The notes: a model not told the origin generated them from the sequence alone. A DNA stretch of 64,000 nucleotides from Rubrobacter indicoceani (GCF_003568865.1 NZ_CP031115.1:620001-684000), one strand, 5' to 3'. Counted from the first letter of the stretch, positions 8,896 through 18,322 are shown. Made by a program: numbers and translations.

Positions 8896-9486
8896 GTGAT
8901 CCTCGACCCCGAAGACCTCGGCCCGAGGGAGACCTACAAGTTCCTGACGGCCTCCGTCGTGCCGCGTCCGATCGCGTGGGTCTCGACGGTGAGCGCGGAC
9001 GGGGTGAACAACCTTGCGCCGTTCAGCTTCTACACCGTCGCCTCCAGAGACCCGGCGACGCTCGTTATCAGCGTGGGGGAGAGAACCGACGATCAGGCCC
9101 CCGAGAAAGACACCTTGAGGAACATCGAGGACACCCGGGAGTTCGTGGTGAACGTCGTCTCCGTCTCGCTGGCGAACGCGATGCACGAATCCTCCCTGAA
9201 CCACGCCCCGGAGGCTGATGAGTTCAGGGCCGCCGGGCTTTCGGCCGCCAAAAGCGAGCTCGTGGCGGCACCGAGGATCTCCGAAGCCCGGATAAGCACC
9301 GAGTGCCGGCTTGATGGGATCATCCCCATCGGCAGCGATCACCTCGTCCTCGGACGCGCCGTGAGGTTCCATATACTGGACGACCTCTACAAGAGCGGTC
9401 GCGTAGACCTCGAAGCCCTCGATCCGCTCGGTCGCCTCGCCGGCAACTACACGAAGCTCGGCGGCATCTTCAACCTGCCGATGTAG
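8896..9486 (+). CDS. flavin reductase-like (FMN-binding split barrel) protein
   Basis: 196 residues, cytosolic. The segment TASVVPRPIAWVSTVSADGVNNLAPFSFYTVASRDP is diagnostic of the flavin-reductase-like FMN-binding split-barrel group, and NTREFVVNVVS-like and NESSLNHAPEADEF-like parts follow in the expected order. Members reduce or bind flavin; some are flavin reductases for two-component monooxygenases. The GTG start is four bases after the cupin stop, which suggests translational linkage. The physiological acceptor is unknown. Confidence 0.8.
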   Translation: MILDPEDLGPRETYKFLTASVVPRPIAWVSTVSADGVNNLAPFSFYTVASRDPATLVISVGERTDDQAPEKDTLRNIEDTREFVVNVVSVSLANAMHESSLNHAPEADEFRAAGLSAAKSELVAAPRISEARISTECRLDGIIPIGSDHLVLGRAVRFHILDDLYKSGRVDLEALDPLGRLAGNYTKLGGIFNLPM

Positions 9487-9621
9487 GCGTCGTCGGGAAG
9501 GTTCTCTTCTATCCGGAAATACCGGGGCGACACGACGCAGCCGGAAGGCACGAGGTCGCAGCCTCCGCAGGGAAACGCCGGGTTTCTCAAGTTCCTTGCG
9601 CCCGCGACCGATAAGCATCAC

Positions 9622-10566
9622 ATGGAAAGTACGAAGGGACTCAAGAGAAGTCGGGCCGGAGGATATGTCAGGGATCAATTCATCGGAAGAACGCGAGTCT
9701 GGCTGTACCTTTCGTTTCTGATTTTTCTGGTCTACGTTCCTCTGGCGTTCGGGGTTCTACTCTCCGGCGACGCCAGTTGGTCCGTTGTGGCTCTGATCAT
9801 CTTCTCGTTGCTTGGGGTTATGTATATGGTCCAGCACAAGATAGAAGCCGCTGATGCTACCTGGGGAAAAGGGGCGAGGGCCGAGCGAGCGGTCGGAGAC
9901 GAACTCGACAAGCTCTACAAAGAGGGTTTCCACGTCTTCCACGACTACAAGCCCGACAACTTTGCGAACGTGGATCACTTTATAGTCGGGCCGACCGGGG
10001 TGTTCGCTATAGAGACCAAGAGCTCGGAGGGTGAGATCACCTCCGACGGTATGGAACTCATGCTCAACGGTCGACGCCTCTCACACAAAAACCCGCTCAA
10101 GCAGGTCAGAGGCGAGGCAAAGCAGATCCACAACCTTATAAAGGACACCTGCGGTATGAGCCGCTGGGTACATCCCATTCTCTGCTACAGCGAGGCCGAA
10201 GTGAGGTTTCACGGGCGGGCCTGCGGCGTCGAGGTCATTAATCCCGGCTCTCTCGGCCGGCTGATAATGACCTACCGGGGAGGGGGCGAGAAACTCTCCG
10301 TTTCCGAGATTCGGGCTATCTCTGTTCTGCTCCAGCGCAGGATAGGCGTCTCGCCCGCAGCGGCCCCCGGCTCCCCGCCGGAGACGCCGGGGAAGATCAG
10401 AAGTATCTTCCGCCCGGAAAGGGTTCTCGTCGTTCTCACGGTTATGTACGTATTCATCGTCTCTGTAGCTTTCGCCGGGAATACCGCTTCTGCTTTCGAG
10501 GCTTTCGCAGAGCTTTATAGAGCCGTTGAGATGCTGAAAGAGTTTGTGATCGTCAGCATCCGCTAG
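9622..10566 (+). CDS. NERD-domain membrane protein
   Basis: 314 residues. Two hydrophobic helices lie at about 30-50 and 54-72, then a soluble NERD (nuclease-related) domain from about 85 to 190, and a further helix at about 270-290. The domain shows ERAVGDELDKL, then NVDHFIVGPTGVFAIETKS, with the Asp and ExK residues of the restriction-endonuclease-like active-site pattern. NERD proteins are suspected DNA-processing or envelope proteins, but the reaction here is not established. No Shine-Dalgarno is obvious at the ATG. It stands alone with ~140 and ~225 base gaps on either side. Confidence 0.75.
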   Translation: MESTKGLKRSRAGGYVRDQFIGRTRVWLYLSFLIFLVYVPLAFGVLLSGDASWSVVALIIFSLLGVMYMVQHKIEAADATWGKGARAERAVGDELDKLYKEGFHVFHDYKPDNFANVDHFIVGPTGVFAIETKSSEGEITSDGMELMLNGRRLSHKNPLKQVRGEAKQIHNLIKDTCGMSRWVHPILCYSEAEVRFHGRACGVEVINPGSLGRLIMTYRGGGEKLSVSEIRAISVLLQRRIGVSPAAAPGSPPETPGKIRSIFRPERVLVVLTVMYVFIVSVAFAGNTASAFEAFAELYRAVEMLKEFVIVSIR

Positions 10567-10723
10567 GCCTGCAGCAGCGAAAAACAGGCTGGAGACTCGA
10601 CTCTCAGGCTTCGGCGACATGTCCCGCATCGCCCGCTTGTCTTGCTCCGGTACCCAGACCGCGGTGACGGCGGCGCACCGTGCAGACGGCGCATCTTTCG
10701 GTGTCAGACCTCTAACCCCCACG

Positions 10724-10752
10724 TTGAAAAACAGGTAAACTGCCGTTATCAG
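10724..10752 (+). promoter_or_regulatory. possible sigma-70-type promoter
   Basis: TTGAAA at 10724-10729, a 17-base spacer and TATCAG at 10747-10752 lie 40 bases before the flavoprotein gene. The surrounding stretch is unusually AT-rich for this window. Confidence 0.45.
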
Positions 10753-10791
10753 GAATCGTTGTCATTTTTCGGATAGCCACTGGGAGAGTGC

Positions 10792-11835
10792 ATGTCTCTG
10801 GAAGAGGTTTACGACGTAACGATAGTCGGTGGCGGTCCGACCGGGTTGTACACGGCGTTCTACGCGGGGATGCGGGATCTCGGGACCAAGATCATCGAGT
10901 ACCATCCGCACCTCGGGGGCAAGCTGCACGTCTACCTGGAGAAGGTGATCTGGGACATAGGAGGATTGCCGCCGACCACCGGGGAGCGGGTCGTCGAAAA
11001 CCTTGTCGAGCAGGGTACCACCTTCGACCCGACGGTCGTGCTCGGTGAGAGGGTCACGAGGATAGAGAGAAAGGCCGGTGTCTTTGAGGTTCGCTGCAGG
11101 AGCGGAGCGGTGCATCTCTCGAGGACGGTCATACTCGCGCTCGGATACGGCGTTCTTAACCCGAAGAAGCTCACCATAGACGGGGCCGAGAAGTTCGAGG
11201 TCACGAACCTCTACTACACCGTCGGCAGCCTCTCGCGGTTTCGGGGCAAGCGCGTCCTTATCTCCGGCGGTGGCAACGCGGCCATAGACTGGGCGAACAC
11301 CCTTGAGCCGGTCGCGGAGCAGGTCACAATCTCCCACCGCCGCGAGGAGTTCACCGGACACGAACGAAGCATCCTTGACCTGCGCGCCTCCTCCGTCAGG
11401 ACGATGACTCCGTACTCCATAAAAGAACTCCACGCCGAGGGGGATGAAATCTCTTCTGTGTCGCTGGAGAACGCCGCAACGGGTGAGGTGGAGAAGATAG
11501 AAGTAGACGCCGTTATCGTCAACCACGGCTTTGACTCGGACGTGGGCTTTATCGAGGAGAACGACTTCAGGAGAAAGGGCGAGTACTGCATAGTCGTCGA
11601 CGAACACATGCGGACCGACATCCCCGGCATCTTCGCCGCCGGAGACCTCGTTTACTACGACGGCAAGCTCCACCTTATAAGCGGCTGCTTTGTCGAGGGC
11701 GCGACCGCCGTCAACAGCGCAAAGCTATACCTCGAGCCGGAGGCCGAAGAGAGCGCGTACGTCTCCTCGCACAACGAACGCTTCAGCGAGAAGAACCGCC
11801 GGCTCGAACTCCAGGGCGCGATAGGCGGACGGTAG
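10792..11835 (+). CDS. ferredoxin/flavodoxin-NADP reductase, thioredoxin reductase-like
   Basis: 347 residues with two dinucleotide-binding folds: FAD at the N-terminus (VTIVGGGPTGLYTAFYAGM) and NAD(P) in the middle (RVLISGGGNAAIDWANTL), then the C-terminal FAD contact GIFAAGDLVYYDGKLHL. There is no CxxC pair of true thioredoxin reductase. This pattern fits the type-2 ferredoxin-NADP reductases (YumC group), which move electrons between NADPH and ferredoxin. The SD GGGAG lies a few bases before ATG. Convergent with the ABC exporter genes twelve bases downstream. A different electron acceptor is possible. Confidence 0.82.
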   Translation: MSLEEVYDVTIVGGGPTGLYTAFYAGMRDLGTKIIEYHPHLGGKLHVYLEKVIWDIGGLPPTTGERVVENLVEQGTTFDPTVVLGERVTRIERKAGVFEVRCRSGAVHLSRTVILALGYGVLNPKKLTIDGAEKFEVTNLYYTVGSLSRFRGKRVLISGGGNAAIDWANTLEPVAEQVTISHRREEFTGHERSILDLRASSVRTMTPYSIKELHAEGDEISSVSLENAATGEVEKIEVDAVIVNHGFDSDVGFIEENDFRRKGEYCIVVDEHMRTDIPGIFAAGDLVYYDGKLHLISGCFVEGATAVNSAKLYLEPEAEESAYVSSHNERFSEKNRRLELQGAIGGR

Positions 11836-11846
11836 TCCGGCGCCCG

Positions 11847-13592
11847 TCAGGCGGCAAACTGAGCTTCGTAGAGCCTGCGGTACGCCGACGGACGGGACAG
11901 GAGTTCGTCGTGGGAGCCCTGTTCCAGAACCTTTCCATCGGCCAGGTAGAGGATGCGGTCGGCGCGTCTTACGGTCGAGAGCCGGTGTGCGATGACGATG
12001 GACGTCCGGCCTTCCAGAAGCCGCTCCAAGGCTACTTCGATCTTTGCTTCCGTAGCGAGGTCCACGCTGCTCGTGGCTTCGTCGAGGACAAGGATGCTCG
12101 GGTCGGCGATAAGCGCGCGCGCAAACGAGATGAGCTGCCGCTCCCCGACGGACAACCCGCCGCCGCGCTCCCCGACTTCCGTCTTGTAGCCGTTCGGGAA
12201 GCGCCGGATAAAGTCGTCGGCCCCGACGGCCTCGGCGGCTGCGACGACCTCTTCGCGAGAGGCGTCCGGGCGACCGTAGAGGATGTTTTCCTCGATCGTC
12301 CCGGTAAAGAGAAACGTGTCCTGAAGGACGACGCCCATGTGCGAGCGCAGGGAAGAGCCGCGCACATTTTTCAGGTCTTCGCCGTCGACGCGGATGGTCC
12401 CTGAAGTCGGGTCGTAGAAGCGCGAGAGAAGCTTGACGATGGTGGACTTGCCCGCGCCCGTCTCACCGACTATCGCAAGGGTCTCGCCCGCTTCGATGCG
12501 GAAGCCCACCCCGGAGAGGATGTCCGGGCCGTCCCCGTAACCGAATCCCACCCCGTCGAACTCCACCTCTCCGGTTATGGAGTCAAGGACTTTCGCGTTC
12601 GGTACATCGGCCCGGTCGGTCGTCGTGTCGAGGATGGAGAAGACCTTCTCCAGGGAGGCGATGGTGCTCTGGAGATCCGAGTAGAGCTGGCTGAGGGCCT
12701 GTATCGGCTGGAAGGCCATGCTTATGAGGCCGACGAAGGCGACAAGCGTACCGATCGTCGTCGTGCCGCCTACGACCAGGTAGCCGCCGTACAGAATGAC
12801 CACCGAGAGGCCGATCGCCCCGAGAAACTCAACGCCGGGGAAGTAAACGGCGGAGAGCGTCGTCGAGCGCTGGTTTGCTCTGCGGTAGGTCATGTTCCGC
12901 CGGTCGAAGCTGACTACGGACTGTTTTTCGCGGGTGAACGCCTGAACGACGCGCATCCCGGAGACGTGTTCCTGAAGGTAGGCGGCGAGCTCGGCCACGG
13001 CCTCCCTTGCCCGACGGAACGCCTTCATGGACTCGTGGCGGTAGATGATGGTGGCCACGATCATGACCGGCAGCACCGCCATCGTCGCAAGGGCGAGCCG
13101 CCAGTCGAGGTAGAAAAGTACCCCGACGACCCCGAGCAGCGTAAGACCGTTGCGGACAAGGTTCTGCACCCCGTCGTTCAGAAGGGTGTTGAAGTTCTCT
13201 ATATCGTTGGTGAGCCGGGAGATGATCCAACCGGCCTTCTGCTCCGAGTAGTACTGCAGCGACAACGCCTGCAGATGGTCGAAGAGATACTTTCTTAGGT
13301 CGAGGACCATATGCTGCCCGATCCAGCCCATCCCGATCGTCTCGACGTAGCTGAGCACCCAGACCGAAACGGCGACCGCGACGTAGAGCCCCGCCGCGAG
13401 GTATACGACGTTCAGGTCTCCGGCGCTCAGGCCGCCGTCTATGGCGTACCGGACAAGCAGAGCCTCGGAGATGGTGAGCGCGGTAACGACGGTCGTCACG
13501 AGGCCGAGGCCGAGGAGCCTGAAGCGGTACGGCCCGGCAAAGGTAAACAGCCGGACAAGCGGGAACTTCGCCATTGCTCCGAGGATGTTCAT
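11847..13592 (-). CDS. ABC exporter subunit, catalytically complete half
   Basis: 581 residues: six-helix export domain over about 1-310, then an ATPase. Walker A is GETGAGKST near 375, the signature is LSVGERQ near 480 and Walker B is LVLDEATSSVD near 500, with the catalytic Glu present. It begins inside the stop of the upstream ABC gene (TGATG, one shared base), which indicates tight translational coupling and a heterodimer. Such pairs export drugs or lipids; the cargo cannot be told from sequence. The partner has the degenerate ATP site. Confidence 0.9.
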   Translation of the reverse strand: MNILGAMAKFPLVRLFTFAGPYRFRLLGLGLVTTVVTALTISEALLVRYAIDGGLSAGDLNVVYLAAGLYVAVAVSVWVLSYVETIGMGWIGQHMVLDLRKYLFDHLQALSLQYYSEQKAGWIISRLTNDIENFNTLLNDGVQNLVRNGLTLLGVVGVLFYLDWRLALATMAVLPVMIVATIIYRHESMKAFRRAREAVAELAAYLQEHVSGMRVVQAFTREKQSVVSFDRRNMTYRRANQRSTTLSAVYFPGVEFLGAIGLSVVILYGGYLVVGGTTTIGTLVAFVGLISMAFQPIQALSQLYSDLQSTIASLEKVFSILDTTTDRADVPNAKVLDSITGEVEFDGVGFGYGDGPDILSGVGFRIEAGETLAIVGETGAGKSTIVKLLSRFYDPTSGTIRVDGEDLKNVRGSSLRSHMGVVLQDTFLFTGTIEENILYGRPDASREEVVAAAEAVGADDFIRRFPNGYKTEVGERGGGLSVGERQLISFARALIADPSILVLDEATSSVDLATEAKIEVALERLLEGRTSIVIAHRLSTVRRADRILYLADGKVLEQGSHDELLSRPSAYRRLYEAQFAA

Positions 13593-15352
13593 CAGGCGGA
13601 CTCCCGGTGGTCTTCTTCATCGCCGTACATCCCGGCGTAGACGCCGCGGTTTCTGATCAACTCGTCGTGGGTCCCGAACTCGACTATGCGTCCGGCCTCC
13701 ATGACGGCGATGCGGTCTGCGAGAAGGATCGTCGAGAGCCGGTGCGCCACGATAAAGGTCGTGCGTTTCTCACCGGATGAGAGCGCCTCCCTCAGCGCGG
13801 CCTGGATCTGTTTCTCCGTCTCCGCGTCCACGCTGCTGGTCGCGTCGTCCAGAAGGAGCAGACGGGGGTTCTTCACCAGAGCGCGGGCGATCGCGAGCCG
13901 CTGTTTCTGGCCGCCGGACAAGGTGATGCCCCACTCGCCGACAAGCGTATCGTAGCCCTCGGGGAAGCCTGCTATCTGGTCGTGAACGCCCGCTATCTTC
14001 GCGGCGCGGACTATCTCCGTGTCCGTCGCGTCGGTCGTGCCGAACGCGATGTTCTCCCGCACGGTCTCGGAGAACAGGAACGTCTCCTGCGGCACGATGC
14101 CGATGGCGCGGCGCAACTCGTCCATCTCAAGGGACCTCACGTCCATGCCCCCGATGCGGATCTCCCCGTCCTGCGGGTCGTAGAAGCGCGGCACGAGCGA
14201 GAGCAGCGTGGATTTGCCGCTCCCCGTCGCCCCGACGACCGCGACGGTCTCGCCCGGCCCGACGCTGAGATCCAGGCCACCGAGAACTCTCTCCCCGCTT
14301 CCGTAAGAGAAGGAAACACCCGCGAACTCGACGGAGAGCGCCCCCCCGGGCAGATGCTCCGGGTTCTCCGGGGGCGTTACCTCCGTCTCCGCGTCGAGGA
14401 CCTCAAAGATGCGCTCCCCGGAGGCGATGGCCCTCTGTCCCTGATCCACGACTATGCCGAACCCCTGCATCGGCCAGACAAGCTGCATGAGATAAAGCTG
14501 GAAGCTGACGAACGCCCCGAGCGAAAGCTCGCCGTTTATGACCGCCCGCCCCCCGAAAAAGACCAGTAGAACAACGGAGACCGCCGGCAGGAACGTCATG
14601 GCGGGGATGTAGAAGGCGCGGAGCGTGCGGGCGGCCAGGGTTTCGTTCATCACGCCCTCGGCCCTGCCGCCGAACCGGCCGGACTCAAACGGCTCGCGCG
14701 AGAAGCTCTTGACGACCCGGATGCCGGAGACGTTCTCCTGAACGCTCGTCGTTACGTCAGCGAGGCGACCCTGGATGCGCTTGAAGATGGGGTGGACCCG
14801 GCTCGCGAACCGCCACGCAGCAAGGGCCAGCAGCGGCATCGGCAGAAGAACTATGGCGGCGAGGCCGGGTGCGGTGTAGAGCAGGATCGCCGACACCACC
14901 ACCAGCGTAAGGACGCTTATGAACATCTGGAACATCCCCCAGCCGACGAAAAACCTTATAACCCTCAGGTCGTTGGTCGAGCGGCTGACGAGTTCTCCGG
15001 TTGAAGCGGCGTCGTAGAAGGAGTGCGAGAGGCCGAGCTTTTTGGCGAAGAGAGCGTTCCTGATGCGGTACTCGACAACGTGGCTCAGGTTGTTTGTCGT
15101 GTATCGCCGCAGCCCGCTGAACAGATACCGCAGGACGGCGACGCCTAGCGCGGCGACCGAGATCCACACCAGAGTCCGGTCGAGCGAGACGCTTCCGGCG
15201 TTGCTCAACCGACCGATGTGGTCCACACCCCGCCCGACGACATACGGGATGAACAACGTCGTGGCCGTATACCCCGCCGCGCACAGAAACCCGACGAACA
15301 GAAGCCATCGGCTGCCCCGCGTAAACTGCATCAACCTCAAAAACGTGCTCAA
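13592..15352 (-). CDS. ABC exporter subunit with degenerate ATP site
   Basis: 586 residues with the same domain order as its partner. Walker A is GATGSGKST near 376 and the signature LSGGQKQRLAIARAL is canonical, but Walker B reads LLLLDDATSSVD: Asp replaces the catalytic Glu. That is the mark of the non-hydrolysing half of heterodimeric exporters such as BmrCD and TM287/288. The TTG at 15352 is preceded by GAGGG six bases upstream. First gene of the two-gene operon. Its C-terminal stop overlaps the partner's start. Confidence 0.9.
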   Translation of the reverse strand: MSTFLRLMQFTRGSRWLLFVGFLCAAGYTATTLFIPYVVGRGVDHIGRLSNAGSVSLDRTLVWISVAALGVAVLRYLFSGLRRYTTNNLSHVVEYRIRNALFAKKLGLSHSFYDAASTGELVSRSTNDLRVIRFFVGWGMFQMFISVLTLVVVSAILLYTAPGLAAIVLLPMPLLALAAWRFASRVHPIFKRIQGRLADVTTSVQENVSGIRVVKSFSREPFESGRFGGRAEGVMNETLAARTLRAFYIPAMTFLPAVSVVLLVFFGGRAVINGELSLGAFVSFQLYLMQLVWPMQGFGIVVDQGQRAIASGERIFEVLDAETEVTPPENPEHLPGGALSVEFAGVSFSYGSGERVLGGLDLSVGPGETVAVVGATGSGKSTLLSLVPRFYDPQDGEIRIGGMDVRSLEMDELRRAIGIVPQETFLFSETVRENIAFGTTDATDTEIVRAAKIAGVHDQIAGFPEGYDTLVGEWGITLSGGQKQRLAIARALVKNPRLLLLDDATSSVDAETEKQIQAALREALSSGEKRTTFIVAHRLSTILLADRIAVMEAGRIVEFGTHDELIRNRGVYAGMYGDEEDHRESA

Positions 15353-15670
15353 ACCGAAACCCTCAAAACTCTCTCCGCATCCGACGGGTCTCTCCCGCCG
15401 AAAGGCCCAACAAAGCCGCAGACAGGCCCCGGACCTTCAGATTCTTGTAACCGTATAAAGCAACCGGAATTGTATACCCCCGCTACAGGGGGACGAATCG
15501 CCCCGAGGCCCCCGAGGGGCCGTTCGGTGAAAGACAACACGTAATCCGATGCGTGCTGCCCCCGTATGCCGCCGGGCTTCTTGTATCGGCCCTCCCTGCG
15601 CCGCGGGTTCGCTTTACGGGAGAGATGCTAACCCTTTAAGTACGCTTGAAGTCAAGAAGGATTTTCGGGG
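15353..15670. other. intergenic stretch, regulatory
   Basis: 318 bases between the ABC operon and the OsmC gene, both on the minus strand. No ORF with coding character was found. The part at 15450-15480 is AT-rich, and on the minus strand contains TACAAT at 15474-15469, a possible -10 for the ABC operon, about 117 bases from its start. Confidence 0.4.
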
Positions 15671-16174
15671 TCAGGCCCGACGCCACTCCGTCGTGACGGT
15701 CGGCGGGGTTTCAAGGGTCTGCATGACCACGCAGTATTGTTCCGTTTTTTTGCGCAGGGCTTCTATCTGTTCGGTGGTAGCGTCGGGTGCGTCTATATCG
15801 AGGACGAGGCGGATGCTCGTGAACCCGACGGGGGCTTCCTTGTCTATGCCGAGCGTACCGGCGAGGTCGAGGTCGCCTTCGGCGGTCGCGGAGATGTTGG
15901 AGGTCGGGACGGACATGGCGGTTGCGACCATCTGGCAGGTGATCTGGGCACAGGCCGCGAGCGCGCCGAGCAGCAGGTCCCCCGAGCAGGCCGCCGTCCC
16001 CGCGCCCCCAACCCCGGTGTGGGCCTCGGCGGCGTAGACGGCGCGACCGATGTCTACCGAGCAGGAGACGGGGGCGTCCGTCTCGCTGCCGGTCGCCGTC
16101 AGGGTGATCTCCGACGACCCCGGCTCGCTGCGGTAGCGGTCCTTCAGCGGCTTCTGTACGGAGCGCAGGTCCAT
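15671..16174 (-). CDS. OsmC/Ohr family protein
   Basis: 167 residues. OsmC-type proteins reduce organic hydroperoxides through two cysteines. Here the first candidate is in GALAACAQITCQMVA and the second in EQYCVVMQTLE, in the positions expected for the family. GVGGAGTAACSGDLLLGAL is the usual N-terminal helix entry. Peroxidase activity is likely but the physiological reductant is not given by context. It lies within a redox-rich stretch together with the ergothioneine genes. Confidence 0.85.
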   Translation of the reverse strand: MDLRSVQKPLKDRYRSEPGSSEITLTATGSETDAPVSCSVDIGRAVYAAEAHTGVGGAGTAACSGDLLLGALAACAQITCQMVATAMSVPTSNISATAEGDLDLAGTLGIDKEAPVGFTSIRLVLDIDAPDATTEQIEALRKKTEQYCVVMQTLETPPTVTTEWRRA

Positions 16175-16304
16175 GCGGGTTCCTTTCCTCGTTTCCCGCG
16201 TTACATACTACCCGAAGTCGTCCGAGGCGTGAGCGAAACGCCGCGCGGGTAGAACCTCTGAGAAGGTCGCCCGTAGATACCGGAAACAAAAGAACGGAGA
16301 AAGC

Positions 16305-16466
16305 ATGAACATACTCAGGATAGTCCTCGCCATAATATTGCCGCCCGCCGGGGTTTTCCTCACCGTTGGCATCGGGATGCAGTTCTGGATCAACATCCTG
16401 CTGACCGTACTGGGTTTCGTGCCGGGGATCGTACACGCGGTCTGGATCATCGCCAGGCGCGGCTAG
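16305..16466 (+). CDS. Pmp3/YqaE (UPF0057) membrane peptide
   Basis: A 53-residue protein of two hydrophobic helices, with the family hallmark LPPAGVFLTVGIGMQFWINILLT followed by LGFVPGIVHAVWII. GGAGAAAGC precedes the ATG, giving a usable SD (GGAGA) five bases upstream. Pmp3 homologues influence membrane potential and salt tolerance in other organisms. Its TAG stop shares the palindrome CTAG with the stop of egtD on the opposite strand. Confidence 0.85.
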   Translation: MNILRIVLAIILPPAGVFLTVGIGMQFWINILLTVLGFVPGIVHAVWIIARRG

Positions 16467-17479
16467 TTTCTACCGCGCTTTGCAAGCGCGAGGCTGAACC
16501 GCTCCTTCTCGTCGGTGTAGAGCTCGACGAGGTCCAGGCCGGACTGCTCCAGCGTGGACTCGACGGAGCGGCGGGTGAACTTGTGGCTCAGCTCCGTCCT
16601 CACGCCCTCTCCGGCCTCGAAATGGAACTCGGTCTCCAGTTTGCCGACCTTGACGGACAGGGCTTCCCTTGAGTGAAGCCACATCTCTATTCGCTCGTTC
16701 TGCTTGTCGTAGACGGAGCGGTGGGTGAACTTCTCCACGTCGAACTCCCCGGCGAGCCTGTCGTTCAGGACGCTCAGCAGGTTTTTGTTGAAGCTGGCCG
16801 TTATCCCGGCCGCGTCGTCGTAAGCGGCTTCCAGGGTTTCTCTGTCCTTGACGAGATCCATCCCGAGCAGGAGCGCATCGTCGGGGGCGAGCGCGGCCCC
16901 GATCTCCTCCAGAAACGCCGTCCGTTCCTCCGGCACGAAGTTGCCTATCGTCCCGCCGAGAAACACGACTAGCCGCTCGCCGCCCTCCGGTTCTCCGGCC
17001 AGCACCCGCCCGACGGAGCCGCCGCCGAAGTCCCCGACGTAGCCGCGGACATCGAGGTCCGGGTAGTCGGCCATGAGCGTCTCGCCGCTCTCCACCAGAA
17101 TACCTTCCGATACGTCGAGGGGGGAATACGTCGCACCGGAGCCGTTCGTGTGGGCGAGCATGGCCTCTATAAGGGTACGGGTCTTGGTCGAGGAGCCGCT
17201 TCCGAGTTCGATGATCTCCCGACAGCCCGTGCCGGCGATGATCTCCGCCGAGTATTCCTGCAGGATGGCGAGTTCCGTGCGGGTCTGGTAGTACTCTGGC
17301 TGGACGGTTATCTCCTCGAAGAGGCGCGAACCCTCGTCGTCGTAGAGGTATTTCGGCCACCGCGAGAGATCCTTCGGCTCTGACTGAAGACCCGCCTTTA
17401 TGTCCCGCACCATCTCCGCAAACTCATCGCCCGCGCTCCCGAGGGTGGTTACGCTTATCTCACCGCTACGTTCGCTCAT
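16463..17479 (-). CDS. egtD: L-histidine N-alpha-methyltransferase
   Basis: Transfers three methyl groups from S-adenosylmethionine to histidine, giving hercynine, the first ergothioneine intermediate. 338 residues. The start of the fold is LSRWPKYLYDDEGSRLFEEI, followed by the histidine-side PEYYQTRTE, the SAM motif IELGSGSSTKTRTLIEAM, and YSPLDVS. A GTG 18 bases further out is possible, but GGAAGG lies ten bases before the ATG at 17479. Third in the order egtB-egtC-egtD on the minus strand, 54 bases after egtC. Confidence 0.93.
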   Translation of the reverse strand: MSERSGEISVTTLGSAGDEFAEMVRDIKAGLQSEPKDLSRWPKYLYDDEGSRLFEEITVQPEYYQTRTELAILQEYSAEIIAGTGCREIIELGSGSSTKTRTLIEAMLAHTNGSGATYSPLDVSEGILVESGETLMADYPDLDVRGYVGDFGGGSVGRVLAGEPEGGERLVVFLGGTIGNFVPEERTAFLEEIGAALAPDDALLLGMDLVKDRETLEAAYDDAAGITASFNKNLLSVLNDRLAGEFDVEKFTHRSVYDKQNERIEMWLHSREALSVKVGKLETEFHFEAGEGVRTELSHKFTRRSVESTLEQSGLDLVELYTDEKERFSLALAKRGRN

Positions 17480-17533
17480 GCTCACCGTTCCTTCCACTGG
17501 AAATACACCGCCTCCAAACCGGAACCCTTTTCG

Positions 17534-18322
17534 TCAGAAGGGGACCGCCTCCACCGAGACCCGCCGGTCCCGCCCGACCAGAACCACCGAACCACCCGAA
17601 ACCTCCCGCCAGCGCCCGTCGTCGTACAGCCGCTCGGACGCGACGAGAGCCGAACCCTCGCCTTCAAGGTAGTAGAGCGAGTTCGTCGCCCCCGCCGTCG
17701 AGTACCGGACAAAGACCATCTCCTCCCCGTCCGTCAGAGCGAGGTTGAGCGTGGCTTTAGTGCCGTAGTCGCGACACATTGACTCTATAAAACCCACCGC
17801 GTCGAGTAGCGCGTCTTTCGGGGAACTTTCGTTGTCGAGCCGGTCAAGGACGAGCGCGAAGATCGTCTCCGAGTCGCTCGCCCCGGTTATCCCCCGGTAG
17901 CGTTTGTCGGAGAGGGAGGCCCGCATCGGGCGCATAACGGTTTCTCTGAAGTCGTCTACCGCGCCGTTGTGCATAAAGAGGTTTCGCCCCGAGGAGAACG
18001 GCGGCACGGCGGCGAGTTCGCTCGGCAGCGGCGGCGTCGCGTTCCGGAGCGCGGCGAAGTACGCCCGGCTGCGTATCTTCGGGGCGATGCCGTGAAACGT
18101 CGTGTCGGACCAGATGGGGTTCAGGGAGCGGTACACGGCGGGTTCTCCGTCATCGGCCTTGTTGTCCGCATACCATCCGACCCCGAAACCGTCGGCGTTC
18201 ACGACCCCGGAGAGCATCTCTTCGGGGGCGTAGGCCTGCCTTTCAAGGGAGTGCGGCGTCTTCAGGGTGTAGCGCGAGAGCGCGGTCGCGTCGTTCGAGA
18301 GGCAGGCTAGAAGTCGACACAT
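17534..18322 (-). CDS. egtC: gamma-glutamyl-hercynylcysteine sulfoxide amidohydrolase
   Basis: Class II glutamine-amidotransferase fold of 262 residues that removes the glutamyl group from the EgtB product. Cys2 (MCRLLACLS) is the N-terminal nucleophile after Met removal; NADGFGVGWY and the FMHNGAVDDF oxyanion motif are present. Three bases separate it from egtB and it lies before egtD, so the three form an operon. Its presence implies that EgtB here uses gamma-glutamylcysteine rather than free cysteine. Confidence 0.92.
   Translation of the reverse strand: MCRLLACLSNDATALSRYTLKTPHSLERQAYAPEEMLSGVVNADGFGVGWYADNKADDGEPAVYRSLNPIWSDTTFHGIAPKIRSRAYFAALRNATPPLPSELAAVPPFSSGRNLFMHNGAVDDFRETVMRPMRASLSDKRYRGITGASDSETIFALVLDRLDNESSPKDALLDAVGFIESMCRDYGTKATLNLALTDGEEMVFVRYSTAGATNSLYYLEGEGSALVASERLYDDGRWREVSGGSVVLVGRDRRVSVEAVPF

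Noticed and set aside
7081-9678. An 865-residue antisense frame across pckA, cupin and flavin reductase
   Set aside because: It covers three well-supported forward genes and has no domain of its own.
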